Of a stretch of DNA of 64,000 bases, positions 43,966 through 52,346 are shown in pieces. This stretch comes from Lachnospiraceae bacterium UBA2864 (GTDB lineage Bacteria > Bacillota > Clostridia > Lachnospirales > Lachnospiraceae). Location of the stretch: the NCBI GenBank assembly GCA_002350525.1, contig DEFA01000022.1, forward strand, positions 71,684 through 135,683. Direction: 5' to 3'. The translations under genes and the position numbers were made by a program. Positions within the stretch are counted from its first letter, which is position 1; each line of letters starts with the position of its first letter. Below the pieces are notes generated by a model, which worked only from the letters and a program-made list of their open reading frames with translations, had not been told where the DNA came from and did not search any database.

Positions 43966-44300
43966 AAGCAATGAAGAGGAAGAGTAGGTCGTTAGGAGCT
44001 TTACAGAGAACCGGATTAGGTGAGAGCCGGTGAGCAAGGAACTTCTGAACATGGCCTTGGAGCTGCGTACCGAGGTATTGATTAGCCGCCGCACACTCGT
44101 GATTGTGGTTGTGTGATGCTTCAAATACTTAGGCTACGACGGGTTCACCCGTTACAGTGATAGACTATCGATGGATCATTTCCCATCCGTAGTTGAAGAG
44201 GCGTATATCGTGAGGTATACGTGAATTAGGGTGGTATCACGAAGCTTTTAGCTCTCGTCCCTGAATTTAAATTCAGAGAGGAGGGCTTTTTTAGTACAAA
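43966..44300 (+). promoter_or_regulatory. T-box riboswitch leader, methionine-specific, ahead of metG
   Basis: This leader of about 330 bases contains Stem I elements (GAGTAGG, AGCCGG and GAACATGGCC, where ATG at 44051-44053 is the likely Met specifier, then TTGGAGCTGCG). The hallmark T-box sequence AGGGTGGTATCACG lies at 44228-44241. A long terminator hairpin at about 44250-44292 ends in a T-run. Binding of uncharged tRNA-Met to the AGGGTGG region would favour the antiterminator. It controls the MetRS gene directly downstream. Confidence 0.93.
44250..44293 (+). terminator. T-box regulated terminator
   Basis: AGCTCTCGTCCCTGAATTT pairs with AAATTCAGAGAGGAGGGCT, with two mismatches, followed by TTTTTT. 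The 5' arm contains CGTCCCT, complementary to the T-box core. Confidence 0.88.
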
Positions 44301-44382
44301 AAATCGTGTAACTGCAAATATCCATTAGGGGATTAAATATGTTTGACATATACCCGATGGACCTGATTCAGAAGGTGAGGAA

Positions 44383-46026
44383 ATGAATATGAATAAAAAA
44401 ATATTAATCGGAGGAGCATGGCCGTATGCCAACGGCTCTTTCCATATAGGACATCTGGCAAGTCTGCTGCCGGGAGATGTTATAGCAAGATATCATAGAG
44501 CATGTAATGATAAGGTTTATTTTGTATCGGGAAGTGATTGTCACGGAACACCGGTTGCATTACGTGCAAAGGCTGAGGGTAAGTCTCCTCAGGAAGTAAG
44601 TGACAGATATCATGAGGAATTTGTTGATTGTCTTAATAGGCTTGGCTTCAGTTATGACTGTTATACCAAGACTTCAGCAAAGGCACATAAGGATTTTATA
44701 CAGGATTTCCACAGAACGCTTTATAACAGTAAGTATGTGTATGAGAAGACGACGCCTCAGGCGTATTGTGATTGCTGCGGTACATTTCTTGCAGACAGAT
44801 TTGTAACCGGTATATGCCCAAAATGCGGGGAGCCGGCACGCGGCGATCAATGTGATGCGTGCGGTACGGTACTTGATCCGGAAATCCTGAAGGAACCTGT
44901 CTGTGCGATCTGCAAGAATCCAGTGAGCTTTCGTGATTCGAAACATCTGTATATTGCCATAACAAAACTTGAGAAAGAGTTGAGAGCTCTTGTAGAGAAG
45001 GGAACTAGCTGGCGTAAGAATGCGATTTCTTTTACAAATAGATATATTGATGAAGGACTCAGGGACAGGGCGCTGACCAGAGATCTCGAATGGGGAATTC
45101 CGGTTCCGAAGGATGGCTATGACGGTAAGACTATTTATATTTGGGCAGAAAATGTACTCGGATACCTCTCTGCATCGAAGGTCGTTTGTGATGAAAGAGG
45201 AGAGAGCTTTGAAGAACTTTTCGGAGAAGATGCAAAGCATTATTATGTGCATGGAAAGGACAACATCCCATTTCATACGATCATACTTCCGGCGCTGCTT
45301 ATTGCACACGGTAAGGGATATCGTCTGCCGGACCAGATAGTTTCAAGCGAGTATCTGACACTGGAGGGAAGAAAGATATCTACCAGCCGTAATTATGCTA
45401 TCTGGGTTAAGGACCTGTTGGATAAATATGATCCGGATTCACTCAGATATTACTTTCTTTCGAATGGTCCGGAGAAGAAGGACGCAGATTTCTCCTGGTC
45501 CGAATATGTAAATAATCATAACGGCGAACTGCTTGGTGCATACGGCAATTTCATAAACCGCTGCCTCAGCTTCATCAACAAATACCTTGGAGGGATTGTT
45601 CCGGAAGGAAGTGTATCGTCCGAATGGGAAAGCACTATACAGTCACTTTATGAGGATACAGGTAAGAGGATTGAAGCAGGAAATATCAAGGAGGCACTGG
45701 ATGGTATCTTCGAGGTTGTCAGGAAAGCAAATAAATATTTTGATTCCGAAGAACCATGGAAAACAAGAACAAGTGATACTGCTGCCTGTAATAATACCTT
45801 GTATCAATGCACTCAGATCATTGCAAATCTGTCTGTAATACTTGCTCCTTTTATTCCATTTTCATCTGAAAAGGTTTTCGGCTGGCTTGGTATTAACGGC
45901 GAATGGAATGTAAAGAAGGTTCCGGCAGGATATAAGCTTCCGGAAATAAGTATATTGTTTGAAAGACTTGATAAAGCTGTTATTGAAGAAGAGAGAAGCA
46001 GGCTTGAAGAGATAATTAAGGAGTGA
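44383..46026 (+). CDS. metG: methionyl-tRNA synthetase, type with double zinc-knuckle region
   Basis: This 547-residue class I synthetase charges tRNA-Met with methionine. HIGH lies at residues 21-24, and the KMSKS-like loop is KISTS at about 331-335. Between them lies an insertion with two paired-Cys knuckles (YCDCCG, CPKCG, CDACG, CAICK). The C-terminal EMAP-like tRNA-binding domain found in many long bacterial enzymes is absent. This is the compact two-knuckle form, unlike the roughly 650-residue Bacillus type. It could be the only MetRS or a second copy, which the window cannot show. Expression is controlled by the T-box leader. The start follows GAAGGTGAGGAA. Confidence 0.95.
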   Translation: MNMNKKILIGGAWPYANGSFHIGHLASLLPGDVIARYHRACNDKVYFVSGSDCHGTPVALRAKAEGKSPQEVSDRYHEEFVDCLNRLGFSYDCYTKTSAKAHKDFIQDFHRTLYNSKYVYEKTTPQAYCDCCGTFLADRFVTGICPKCGEPARGDQCDACGTVLDPEILKEPVCAICKNPVSFRDSKHLYIAITKLEKELRALVEKGTSWRKNAISFTNRYIDEGLRDRALTRDLEWGIPVPKDGYDGKTIYIWAENVLGYLSASKVVCDERGESFEELFGEDAKHYYVHGKDNIPFHTIILPALLIAHGKGYRLPDQIVSSEYLTLEGRKISTSRNYAIWVKDLLDKYDPDSLRYYFLSNGPEKKDADFSWSEYVNNHNGELLGAYGNFINRCLSFINKYLGGIVPEGSVSSEWESTIQSLYEDTGKRIEAGNIKEALDGIFEVVRKANKYFDSEEPWKTRTSDTAACNNTLYQCTQIIANLSVILAPFIPFSSEKVFGWLGINGEWNVKKVPAGYKLPEISILFERLDKAVIEEERSRLEEIIKE

Positions 46027-46061
46027 TCATAGTTGAGATATTTAAGTTTTTGAAAAAAATG

Positions 46062-46117
46062 TTGACAAGATAACACTGTTATGTATATAATCTCAAAAGT
46101 ACATAACAGTGTTATCT
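46062..46117 (+). promoter_or_regulatory. promoter and paired operators of the TetR gene
   Basis: TTGACA (46062-46067), an 18-base spacer and TATAAT (46086-46091) form the promoter. AGATAACACTGTTATGTA (46068-46085) and its exact inverted copy TACATAACAGTGTTATCT (46100-46117) flank the -10 box. Each contains the palindrome ATAACA-N-TGTTAT. This is a classic autorepression layout. Confidence 0.82.
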
Positions 46118-46157
46118 ATTTTTATTGGTCATGTTAAAAATATTAGGGGTGTACATC

Positions 46158-46811
46158 ATGGATGATGAGAAGGAAACAAAAAAGAAGCTTCTTGAATGTG
46201 CAATGAACGAGTTTTCCGAGAAGGGTTATATGAAGGCTTCTTTGAGAAATATATGTAAAGAAGCCGGAGTTACAACAGGGGCGCTTTACTTCTTTTTCAA
46301 AGATAAAGAAAATCTGTTCGGCAGTCTCGTGGCAGATACTTTAAATGGGCTTAACGAGATTATAGAAAATCATTTTATAGAAGAGGCTGTTGCTACTGAA
46401 GCACTTGCCGGCGGTGATATGAGTATTGCAGCACTTGCTGAGGCACAGGGGTTTGAGGATGATATGGCCATAGCCCGTTCGGTGGTCCGATATCTCTTTG
46501 AACATAAAGAAGTGATCGAACTGTTGCTGACAAAGTCACAGGGATCCTGCTACGAACATATAGCGGATGCAATGGTTGATAAAGTGGAAGAACACTATAC
46601 AAGAATGTATATAGCTATGAAGGGCTATAAGTCGAAGAAGGAATTGACCAAGGAAGATAAGTTCATCATTCACTGGATGTCACATGACCAGATAGAGATA
46701 TTTATTCATTTGGCTACTCATTGTAAAAATGTAAAAGAAGGTGAGAAGCAGATGGAGAATATGATGGCATATATGATCGGCGGCTGGTACGGAGTCATTA
46801 ACAGGAAATGA
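46158..46811 (+). CDS. TetR-family regulator of the adjacent ABC transporter
   Basis: This 217-residue protein has a TetR helix-turn-helix at residues ~8-55: MNEFSEKGYMKASLRNICKE, then AGVTTGALYFFFKDKENLFG. A C-terminal effector domain follows. The start at 46158 follows TAGGGGTGTACATC. Three ATAACA/TGTTAT-type palindromes, two at its own promoter and one before the ABC genes at 46899, are strong operator candidates. It probably represses both its own gene and the transporter until the drug-like effector binds. Confidence 0.92.
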   Translation: MDDEKETKKKLLECAMNEFSEKGYMKASLRNICKEAGVTTGALYFFFKDKENLFGSLVADTLNGLNEIIENHFIEEAVATEALAGGDMSIAALAEAQGFEDDMAIARSVVRYLFEHKEVIELLLTKSQGSCYEHIADAMVDKVEEHYTRMYIAMKGYKSKKELTKEDKFIIHWMSHDQIEIFIHLATHCKNVKEGEKQMENMMAYMIGGWYGVINRK

Positions 46812-46860
46812 TACAACGTCTATGATTGCAGGATAAGCTTAAATAAATAAAAGAATGATC

Positions 46861-46880
46861 GGCTTGGAGTAATCCAAGCC
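46861..46880. other. short perfect hairpin between regulator and ABC genes
   Basis: GGCTTGGA and TCCAAGCC form an 8-bp stem with a GTAA loop. It is followed by seven A residues on the + strand, so it is not a + strand intrinsic terminator. The function is unclear. Confidence 0.6.
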
Positions 46881-46898
46881 AAAAAAATACATCAAAAC

Positions 46899-46911
46899 AT
46901 AACAGCGTTAT
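46899..46911 (+). promoter_or_regulatory. TetR-type operator ahead of the ABC operon
   Basis: ATAACAGCGTTAT matches the ATAACA-N-TGTTAT copies at the regulator promoter with a small change. It lies about 40 bases before the ABC ATPase ATG. Confidence 0.7.
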
Positions 46912-46950
46912 GTGAACATATATACATGTGTAAAAACAGGAGGAAGAAAA

Positions 46951-47652
46951 ATGTTTGTTGAAGTATCAAACATCAAGAAAAGCTATGGAGAAGGCGGAAG
47001 CTATGTACAGGTTTTGAAGGGTGTATCCGTCGGAGTCGAAAAGGGTGAAATGTGTGTTATCCAGGGAACTTCCGGTTCGGGGAAATCAACACTTCTTAAC
47101 TGTATCGGCGGGTTGGATGAAGTCGATAGCGGTTCCATAAAGATAGACGGTAAAGATATAGTCGGATTAAAAGGGGAGAAACTTTCGGATTATCGAAGAG
47201 CTACTCATGGATTTATCTTTCAGTTTTATAATCTGATCCCGAATCTGACAGTCAGAGAAAATATTCAGGTATGTGAATATCTGACCAAGTCGCCTCTTGA
47301 TATGAATGAACTATTGGATGTACTCGGGCTTACGGAACATCAGAATAAATTTCCGTCTCAGCTCTCGGGAGGACAGCAGCAGAGATGTGCTATTGCAAGA
47401 GCGCTTATAAAGAATCCGAAGCTGCTCCTATGTGATGAGCCGACCGGAGCACTTGATTCGAAGACTTCAAGAGATATTCTGGTCCTTATGGAAGAAGTTA
47501 ACAGAAAGTACGGAACAACAATGCTTATCGTAACTCATAACAATTCTATCAAGAATATGGTGGATCATGTAATCTACATAAAGGACGGAGAGATTTCAAA
47601 GGATTATAAAAATGAGACAAAGATTCCGGCAGCAGAATTGGAGGATCTGTAA
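46951..47652 (+). CDS. ABC transporter ATP-binding protein (MacB/LolD type)
   Basis: This 233-residue ATPase has Walker A GTSGSGKST, signature LSGGQQQRCAIARAL, Walker B LLLCDEPTGALDSKT and H-loop VTHNN. The start at 46951 follows AGGAGGAAGAAAA; the longer frame from 46912 is rejected. It is the motor for the permease 1 base downstream. Regulation by the upstream TetR protein is likely. Confidence 0.93.
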   Translation: MFVEVSNIKKSYGEGGSYVQVLKGVSVGVEKGEMCVIQGTSGSGKSTLLNCIGGLDEVDSGSIKIDGKDIVGLKGEKLSDYRRATHGFIFQFYNLIPNLTVRENIQVCEYLTKSPLDMNELLDVLGLTEHQNKFPSQLSGGQQQRCAIARALIKNPKLLLCDEPTGALDSKTSRDILVLMEEVNRKYGTTMLIVTHNNSIKNMVDHVIYIKDGEISKDYKNETKIPAAELEDL

Positions 47653-47653
47653 G

Positions 47654-50386
47654 ATGCAGAAAGTACTTAGAAAAAGAGTATTAAGAGATTTAAAGAAAAA
47701 TTTCTTCAGGTATTTCGCCCTTGGCCTCGTTATAGCCATGGGAATCTTTCTGGTTGTTACGATCGTAGGTTCCGGCGAAACTCTGACAAGAGGAACAGAA
47801 GATATAGCCGTGCAGACAAATCTTGAAGACGGGGAATTTGAAGTTTTCGTGCCGCTAAGTTCAAGTGATAAAAATCATATAGCTGATATGGGAATCGATA
47901 TAGAAGAACATTTCTTTTTCGACTACCAAAGAGATGATGAAGATAAAAGTACAGTGAGAATCTTCAAGGTTCGTGAGTCGATAGATAAGATATATTACAT
48001 AGATGGTAAGGAGCCTGAAGATGATTATGATATTGTTCTTGAGAAAAGATATGCCGAAGAACATGACATAAATACAGGAGATTCCTTTGAACTTGCGGGA
48101 AAGAATTATACGGTTTCGGGAATAGGTGTCGTATCAGATTATGACGGACCGTTTAAGGAGATTTCGGATACTTCATGTAATTCCATAACATTCGGTCCCG
48201 TATTTTTATCCGATGAGGCATATGAGGAGTTTAAGGCGTCCGGAAAGACACAGAAATCGGAGGCTTATCTCTATGCATATAAGCTTGGAGAAGGGAAGAC
48301 AGATGCTGATCTGAAAGACTTTCTGAAGGATATTAAGATTGATCCTTCTGAGGTTGATGATGAACTCTTTCAGGAGTATTGGGACAGAACAGGCGGAATT
48401 CCGGATGAACTTCGTGATGCCGTGAAGGAGCTTCGTGACGCAACCGAAGATGTGAGAGACGGACTCGATGAACTTTCGGAAGGCAGTGATGATATACTGA
48501 CCGCCACAGATGAATTGTTTGATGTATATCTTGAACAGACCGAAAACGCTCTTAAGGGATACGGGATGGACATCGATCTTACGGAGATGAACTTTGAGAG
48601 TAAACTGGATGATCTTATAGAGGCAAGTCCGAATGAGGTCATGAAATCTGCTCTTCTTGATACCAGGAAGCAGCTTTCTGATCTTAAGGACTATAAGAAC
48701 GGAATATCGGATTATACCGACGGAGTTGATGAACTCTATGATGGTGTGGATGACATGGCAGATGGTGTGGCGGATATGGACGAATCCGTGGAGGATGCTC
48801 TGAAGGATTTCGATTATGAGTTATCCAATCTCACAATGTTCCTGAAGTATGAGGATAATCCGAGAATCTATGCAACTAAGAATGACAAGGTCGTAGATAT
48901 AGATGTCGGTATAATTGCCGGCGTTATAGTCTTTATACTTCTTGCTTATGTCATATCTGTCTTTGTTGTTCATTCGATAGAAAGTGAGAGCAGTATAATC
49001 GGTACTCTGTATTCAATGGGTGTTACAAAGAATGACCTGTTGATGCACTATATAACACTGCCGGTGGTGGTAACATTTATAGCAGGCCTCGTGGGTGCGG
49101 TGATCGCATCGACCGGTATTTTGGCCCCTATGATCGCAGAAAGCTCGTATGCATATTTTTCGATACCGGTATTTACTTTCCATGTACCGATGTACCTATG
49201 GATATATTCGGTAGCGGTACCGCCTGTCATGGCAGTTATCGTAAATGTGCTTGTTATCAGAAGCAAGCTGAACAGGACCGCTTTATCGCTTATCAGAAAT
49301 GAGGCTAAGAGAGAAGGTATTAAGAAGGTAAATCTGAAGGGGCTGAACTTTGTATCGGCTTTCAGAATCAGACAGATGCTTCGAGAGCTGCGTTCGACAC
49401 TTGCGGTGGTTCTGGGTATGTTCTTATCGCTGCTTGTCTTTATGATGGCCGTTAACTGTTATGTTCTTTGTACAAATATAGCAAAGGATTATGAAGATGA
49501 TACTAAGTTTGAATATATGTATAATCTGAAATATCCTGAAGAGGAGGCCCCTTCGGAAGGTGAGCCTGCCTATGCATATACTTGTAAGAAAGCTGCAATG
49601 GGCTTTAACTTTGATGTTACGATACTCGGAATAGATAAGGATAATCCGTATTTTGATGTTGATCCCGGAGACAGTAAGATGGATGTGGTTGTATCGGCGT
49701 CCCTTGCGGACAAGTTCGGACTTAAGGAGGGCACGGAATTCGTCGTAACAGATGATGATAAGGATCTTAAGTATGCGTTTTCCGTAAAAGAGATAACTGA
49801 GTACTCCACAAGTTACTATATTTTTATGGATATAGATGTTATGCGTGATATGATGGGAGAATCGGATGATTACTATAATGTTCTGTTCTCGGATAAGGAA
49901 CTGGATATAGATCCGGGCAGAATATACTCTGTAACAACAAGAGAGGATATAGTTAAGGGTTCGTCAGTCTTTACAAGTCTTATGATGCCTATGATATATG
50001 TACTTACATTTGCATCCGCGATCATCTTCTGCGTGGTAATGTATCTCATGATGAAGGTTATGATCGACAGAAGTGCTTATAACATTTCGCTTATAAAAGT
50101 ATTCGGATATAAGAGAAAAGAGATAAGAAAGTTATATCTTGACGGTAACTTCTACGTTGTTGCATTGGGTGCACTCATAGCACTTCCGCTTGCAAAGGTT
50201 ATAATGAATAAGCTGTTCCCGTTTATGATCTCAAATGTATCTTGCGGCCTGAATGTAAAAACACCGATCAGCTTCTTTGTCGTGACATATATAGTCATAC
50301 TTATATTATACTTTATAATTAATACACTTCTCGTAAGCAGACTGAATAAGTTTACACCTGCGGAAGTTCTGAAGAACAGAGAGTAA
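47654..50386 (+). CDS. FtsX-type ABC permease with long coiled-coil extracellular domain
   Basis: This permease of 910 residues has an N-terminal helix, a large outer domain, a coiled-coil stretch at about residues 255-390 with repeated Asp/Leu/Val heptads (ELRDATEDVRDGLDELSEGS, then DGVDDMADGVADMDES), three FtsX helices, a second outer domain and a C-terminal helix set. Such coiled-coil FtsX permeases may form periplasmic-like or wall-spanning assemblies. The start at 47654 lies 1 base after the ATPase stop. The coiled-coil hydrophilic insert is unusual compared with the neighbouring permease at 52347. Confidence 0.9.
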   Translation: MQKVLRKRVLRDLKKNFFRYFALGLVIAMGIFLVVTIVGSGETLTRGTEDIAVQTNLEDGEFEVFVPLSSSDKNHIADMGIDIEEHFFFDYQRDDEDKSTVRIFKVRESIDKIYYIDGKEPEDDYDIVLEKRYAEEHDINTGDSFELAGKNYTVSGIGVVSDYDGPFKEISDTSCNSITFGPVFLSDEAYEEFKASGKTQKSEAYLYAYKLGEGKTDADLKDFLKDIKIDPSEVDDELFQEYWDRTGGIPDELRDAVKELRDATEDVRDGLDELSEGSDDILTATDELFDVYLEQTENALKGYGMDIDLTEMNFESKLDDLIEASPNEVMKSALLDTRKQLSDLKDYKNGISDYTDGVDELYDGVDDMADGVADMDESVEDALKDFDYELSNLTMFLKYEDNPRIYATKNDKVVDIDVGIIAGVIVFILLAYVISVFVVHSIESESSIIGTLYSMGVTKNDLLMHYITLPVVVTFIAGLVGAVIASTGILAPMIAESSYAYFSIPVFTFHVPMYLWIYSVAVPPVMAVIVNVLVIRSKLNRTALSLIRNEAKREGIKKVNLKGLNFVSAFRIRQMLRELRSTLAVVLGMFLSLLVFMMAVNCYVLCTNIAKDYEDDTKFEYMYNLKYPEEEAPSEGEPAYAYTCKKAAMGFNFDVTILGIDKDNPYFDVDPGDSKMDVVVSASLADKFGLKEGTEFVVTDDDKDLKYAFSVKEITEYSTSYYIFMDIDVMRDMMGESDDYYNVLFSDKELDIDPGRIYSVTTREDIVKGSSVFTSLMMPMIYVLTFASAIIFCVVMYLMMKVMIDRSAYNISLIKVFGYKRKEIRKLYLDGNFYVVALGALIALPLAKVIMNKLFPFMISNVSCGLNVKTPISFFVVTYIVILILYFIINTLLVSRLNKFTPAEVLKNRE

Positions 50387-50470
50387 AACCCCAAAGTACA
50401 GGTCCTTTAAAAAATGGATTAAAAGTCCGCAAATGGAGTAGAAATATAATTTTGGATATGCTATAAAAGA

Positions 50471-50502
50471 CACTGGTTAGTGAATTCTAACCGGTGCCTT
50501 TT
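50471..50502 (+). terminator. intrinsic terminator after the first ABC operon
   Basis: CACTGGTTAG (50471-50480) and CTAACCGGTG (50487-50496) pair over a 6-base loop with one G-T pair and are followed by CCTTTTT. Confidence 0.88.
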
Positions 50503-50533
50503 TGAATTTCGAAATCAAAAAACGGAGAATAAA

Positions 50534-51604
50534 ATGAAGAATAAAGAGGACGTTTTTTTGTCAGAGGAAGCTTATGATGAGATACTGAATAAACTTGAAA
50601 GTATTCCTTGGCTGAAGGAATATGCGGAACAACTGCCGGCGGATCTTATAATGAAAGTTCTGGCTTTTTTTGGCTCAAAATATGAGATACAGCAGTTAAA
50701 TGACAGCATCGTGAGATTCAGGATCAGAGGATCGAAATGTGAATATTATTTTGCCGAACCGCTGTCCGGAGTCAGAGTGATCGTGGGAAATATGAATGGC
50801 ATGGAGACTCTTAATACATTTGGTAACATAGATTATCAGATCAGAAATTCTGTGATCCACTACTGTGTTAAGGGTAGGTGTGAGATTCTGACACGAGACG
50901 GAATGTATGCATTTATGCAGCCGGGGGTTCTGTGTGTAGAAAGCCAGAAGCATAAGGATAAGGACTTTAATTTCTATGGTGAAGACTATATTGGAGTTGA
51001 GATTTCCTTTGATCTGGACAGGATTGACGAAGAAACCGCACAGCTTCTGAATCGTCTTGGTCTGGACACGGATGAACTGACAGCCCGCTATGAGGCAAAT
51101 GCGGATTACTATATCGGTAATGTAAGTGAGAAACTTAAAAACAGCGAAGAAAATGTAATGCAGCTCATGAAAAATGAAAATACAGATAATATATCGCTGC
51201 TTATCGGAATAGCGGATATATGGGATAAAGTTCGGACAGGCCATGTAATAACAGATGATGCGCATTTCTATCTTACAAAGGGACAGCGAAAAATAGTAAA
51301 AGCAATACATGAAATTATTACGGATGATCCTTCGATAGATGAGACAGTGGATGAGCTTGCAAAAAAGTATAAGCTGAGTACGGCATCTCTTAATAAATAT
51401 TTCACAATCATGTATGGAAGCACAGTGCATAAGTTTCTTCAGGAATATCGCATAGAAAGGGCTGCTCAGATGCTTACCGCGTCTGACAGAAGTGTGGCTG
51501 AAATCGCTCTTATGGTCGGCTATGAGAATCAGGGAAAGTTTGGCAGTGTCTTTAAGAGAAAGTATGGTATGACACCACTGGAATACAGACGGCTGAGAAC
51601 CTGA
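50534..51604 (+). CDS. AraC-family regulator
   Basis: This 356-residue protein has a cupin-like N-terminal half with YCVKGRCEILTRDGMYAFMQ and a C-terminal AraC helix-turn-helix at about residues 265-356: DETVDELAKKYKLSTASLNK, then VAEIALMVGYENQGKFGSVF, ending TPLEYRRLRT. The start at 50534 follows ACGGAGAATAAA. Two sister proteins with the same layout lie at 54596 and 58144. It precedes an ABC operon, which it probably activates. Confidence 0.92.
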   Translation: MKNKEDVFLSEEAYDEILNKLESIPWLKEYAEQLPADLIMKVLAFFGSKYEIQQLNDSIVRFRIRGSKCEYYFAEPLSGVRVIVGNMNGMETLNTFGNIDYQIRNSVIHYCVKGRCEILTRDGMYAFMQPGVLCVESQKHKDKDFNFYGEDYIGVEISFDLDRIDEETAQLLNRLGLDTDELTARYEANADYYIGNVSEKLKNSEENVMQLMKNENTDNISLLIGIADIWDKVRTGHVITDDAHFYLTKGQRKIVKAIHEIITDDPSIDETVDELAKKYKLSTASLNKYFTIMYGSTVHKFLQEYRIERAAQMLTASDRSVAEIALMVGYENQGKFGSVFKRKYGMTPLEYRRLRT

Positions 51605-51634
51605 ATAAAGACGTTTTCTTGGTAAGGAGGAAAG

Positions 51635-52330
51635 ATGTTTATTGATCTGAAAGGAGCAAAGAAATATTACGGGAAGGGTGAAAGTGAGGTAAGAGCACTT
51701 GACGGAGCGAGTCTCGAACTGGAAGAGGGCGGCGTATATGTAATACTCGGGCCATCAGGCAGCGGAAAATCGACGCTCCTTAATATGTTGGGCGGACTCG
51801 ATAAAATGGATGACGGTGTTCTGTCTATAGATGGGGTAACCGTATCTAAAATGAATGATAAACAGCTTGTGGAATATAGACGATCCGACGTAGGATTTGT
51901 CTTTCAGTTTTATAATCTGATACCGGATCTCACTGTGAAAGAAAACATTCAGGTTGTGGCTGATATAACTGATTCTCCTCTTGATATAGATGAAGTTATG
52001 GAGGCAGTTGATATAAAGAAGTATGAGAATCATTTTCCGTCAGAATTATCCGGCGGACAGCAGCAGAGAGTCAGTATAGCCAGAGCACTGATCAAAAATC
52101 CGAAGATACTTCTATGCGATGAACTGACAGGTGCTCTTGATACTAAATCAGCAAGGCTTGTGCTTAAGTTTGTTGAAAAGGTTAACCGGAAGTTTCATAC
52201 TACCATAATCATTATTACACATAATGAAGCTATAGCAGGTATGGCAGACAGAGTGATCAGAATTAAAGATGGCAAGGTTTCATCAAATGTAAAGAATGAA
52301 AAGAAGGATGTTGAATCTATAGACTTATAG
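51635..52330 (+). CDS. ABC transporter ATP-binding protein (MacB/LolD type)
   Basis: This 231-residue ATPase has Walker A GPSGSGKST, signature LSGGQQQRVSIARAL, Walker B as LLCDELTGALD and H-loop ITHNE. Walker B reads DELTG where nearly all relatives have DEPTG, a natural substitution next to the catalytic Glu. It is partner to the permease 16 bases downstream. The start follows GTAAGGAGGAAAG. Confidence 0.92.
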   Translation: MFIDLKGAKKYYGKGESEVRALDGASLELEEGGVYVILGPSGSGKSTLLNMLGGLDKMDDGVLSIDGVTVSKMNDKQLVEYRRSDVGFVFQFYNLIPDLTVKENIQVVADITDSPLDIDEVMEAVDIKKYENHFPSELSGGQQQRVSIARALIKNPKILLCDELTGALDTKSARLVLKFVEKVNRKFHTTIIIITHNEAIAGMADRVIRIKDGKVSSNVKNEKKDVESIDL

Positions 52331-52346
52331 TTTGGAGTAAGAAAAA

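Noticed and set aside
43888..44124. - strand frame within the T-box leader
   Set aside because: The region folds as a T-box with clear conserved elements, so the frame is coincidental.
46861..46880. Hairpin as terminator after the TetR gene
   Set aside because: It is followed by A residues instead of T residues on the coding strand.
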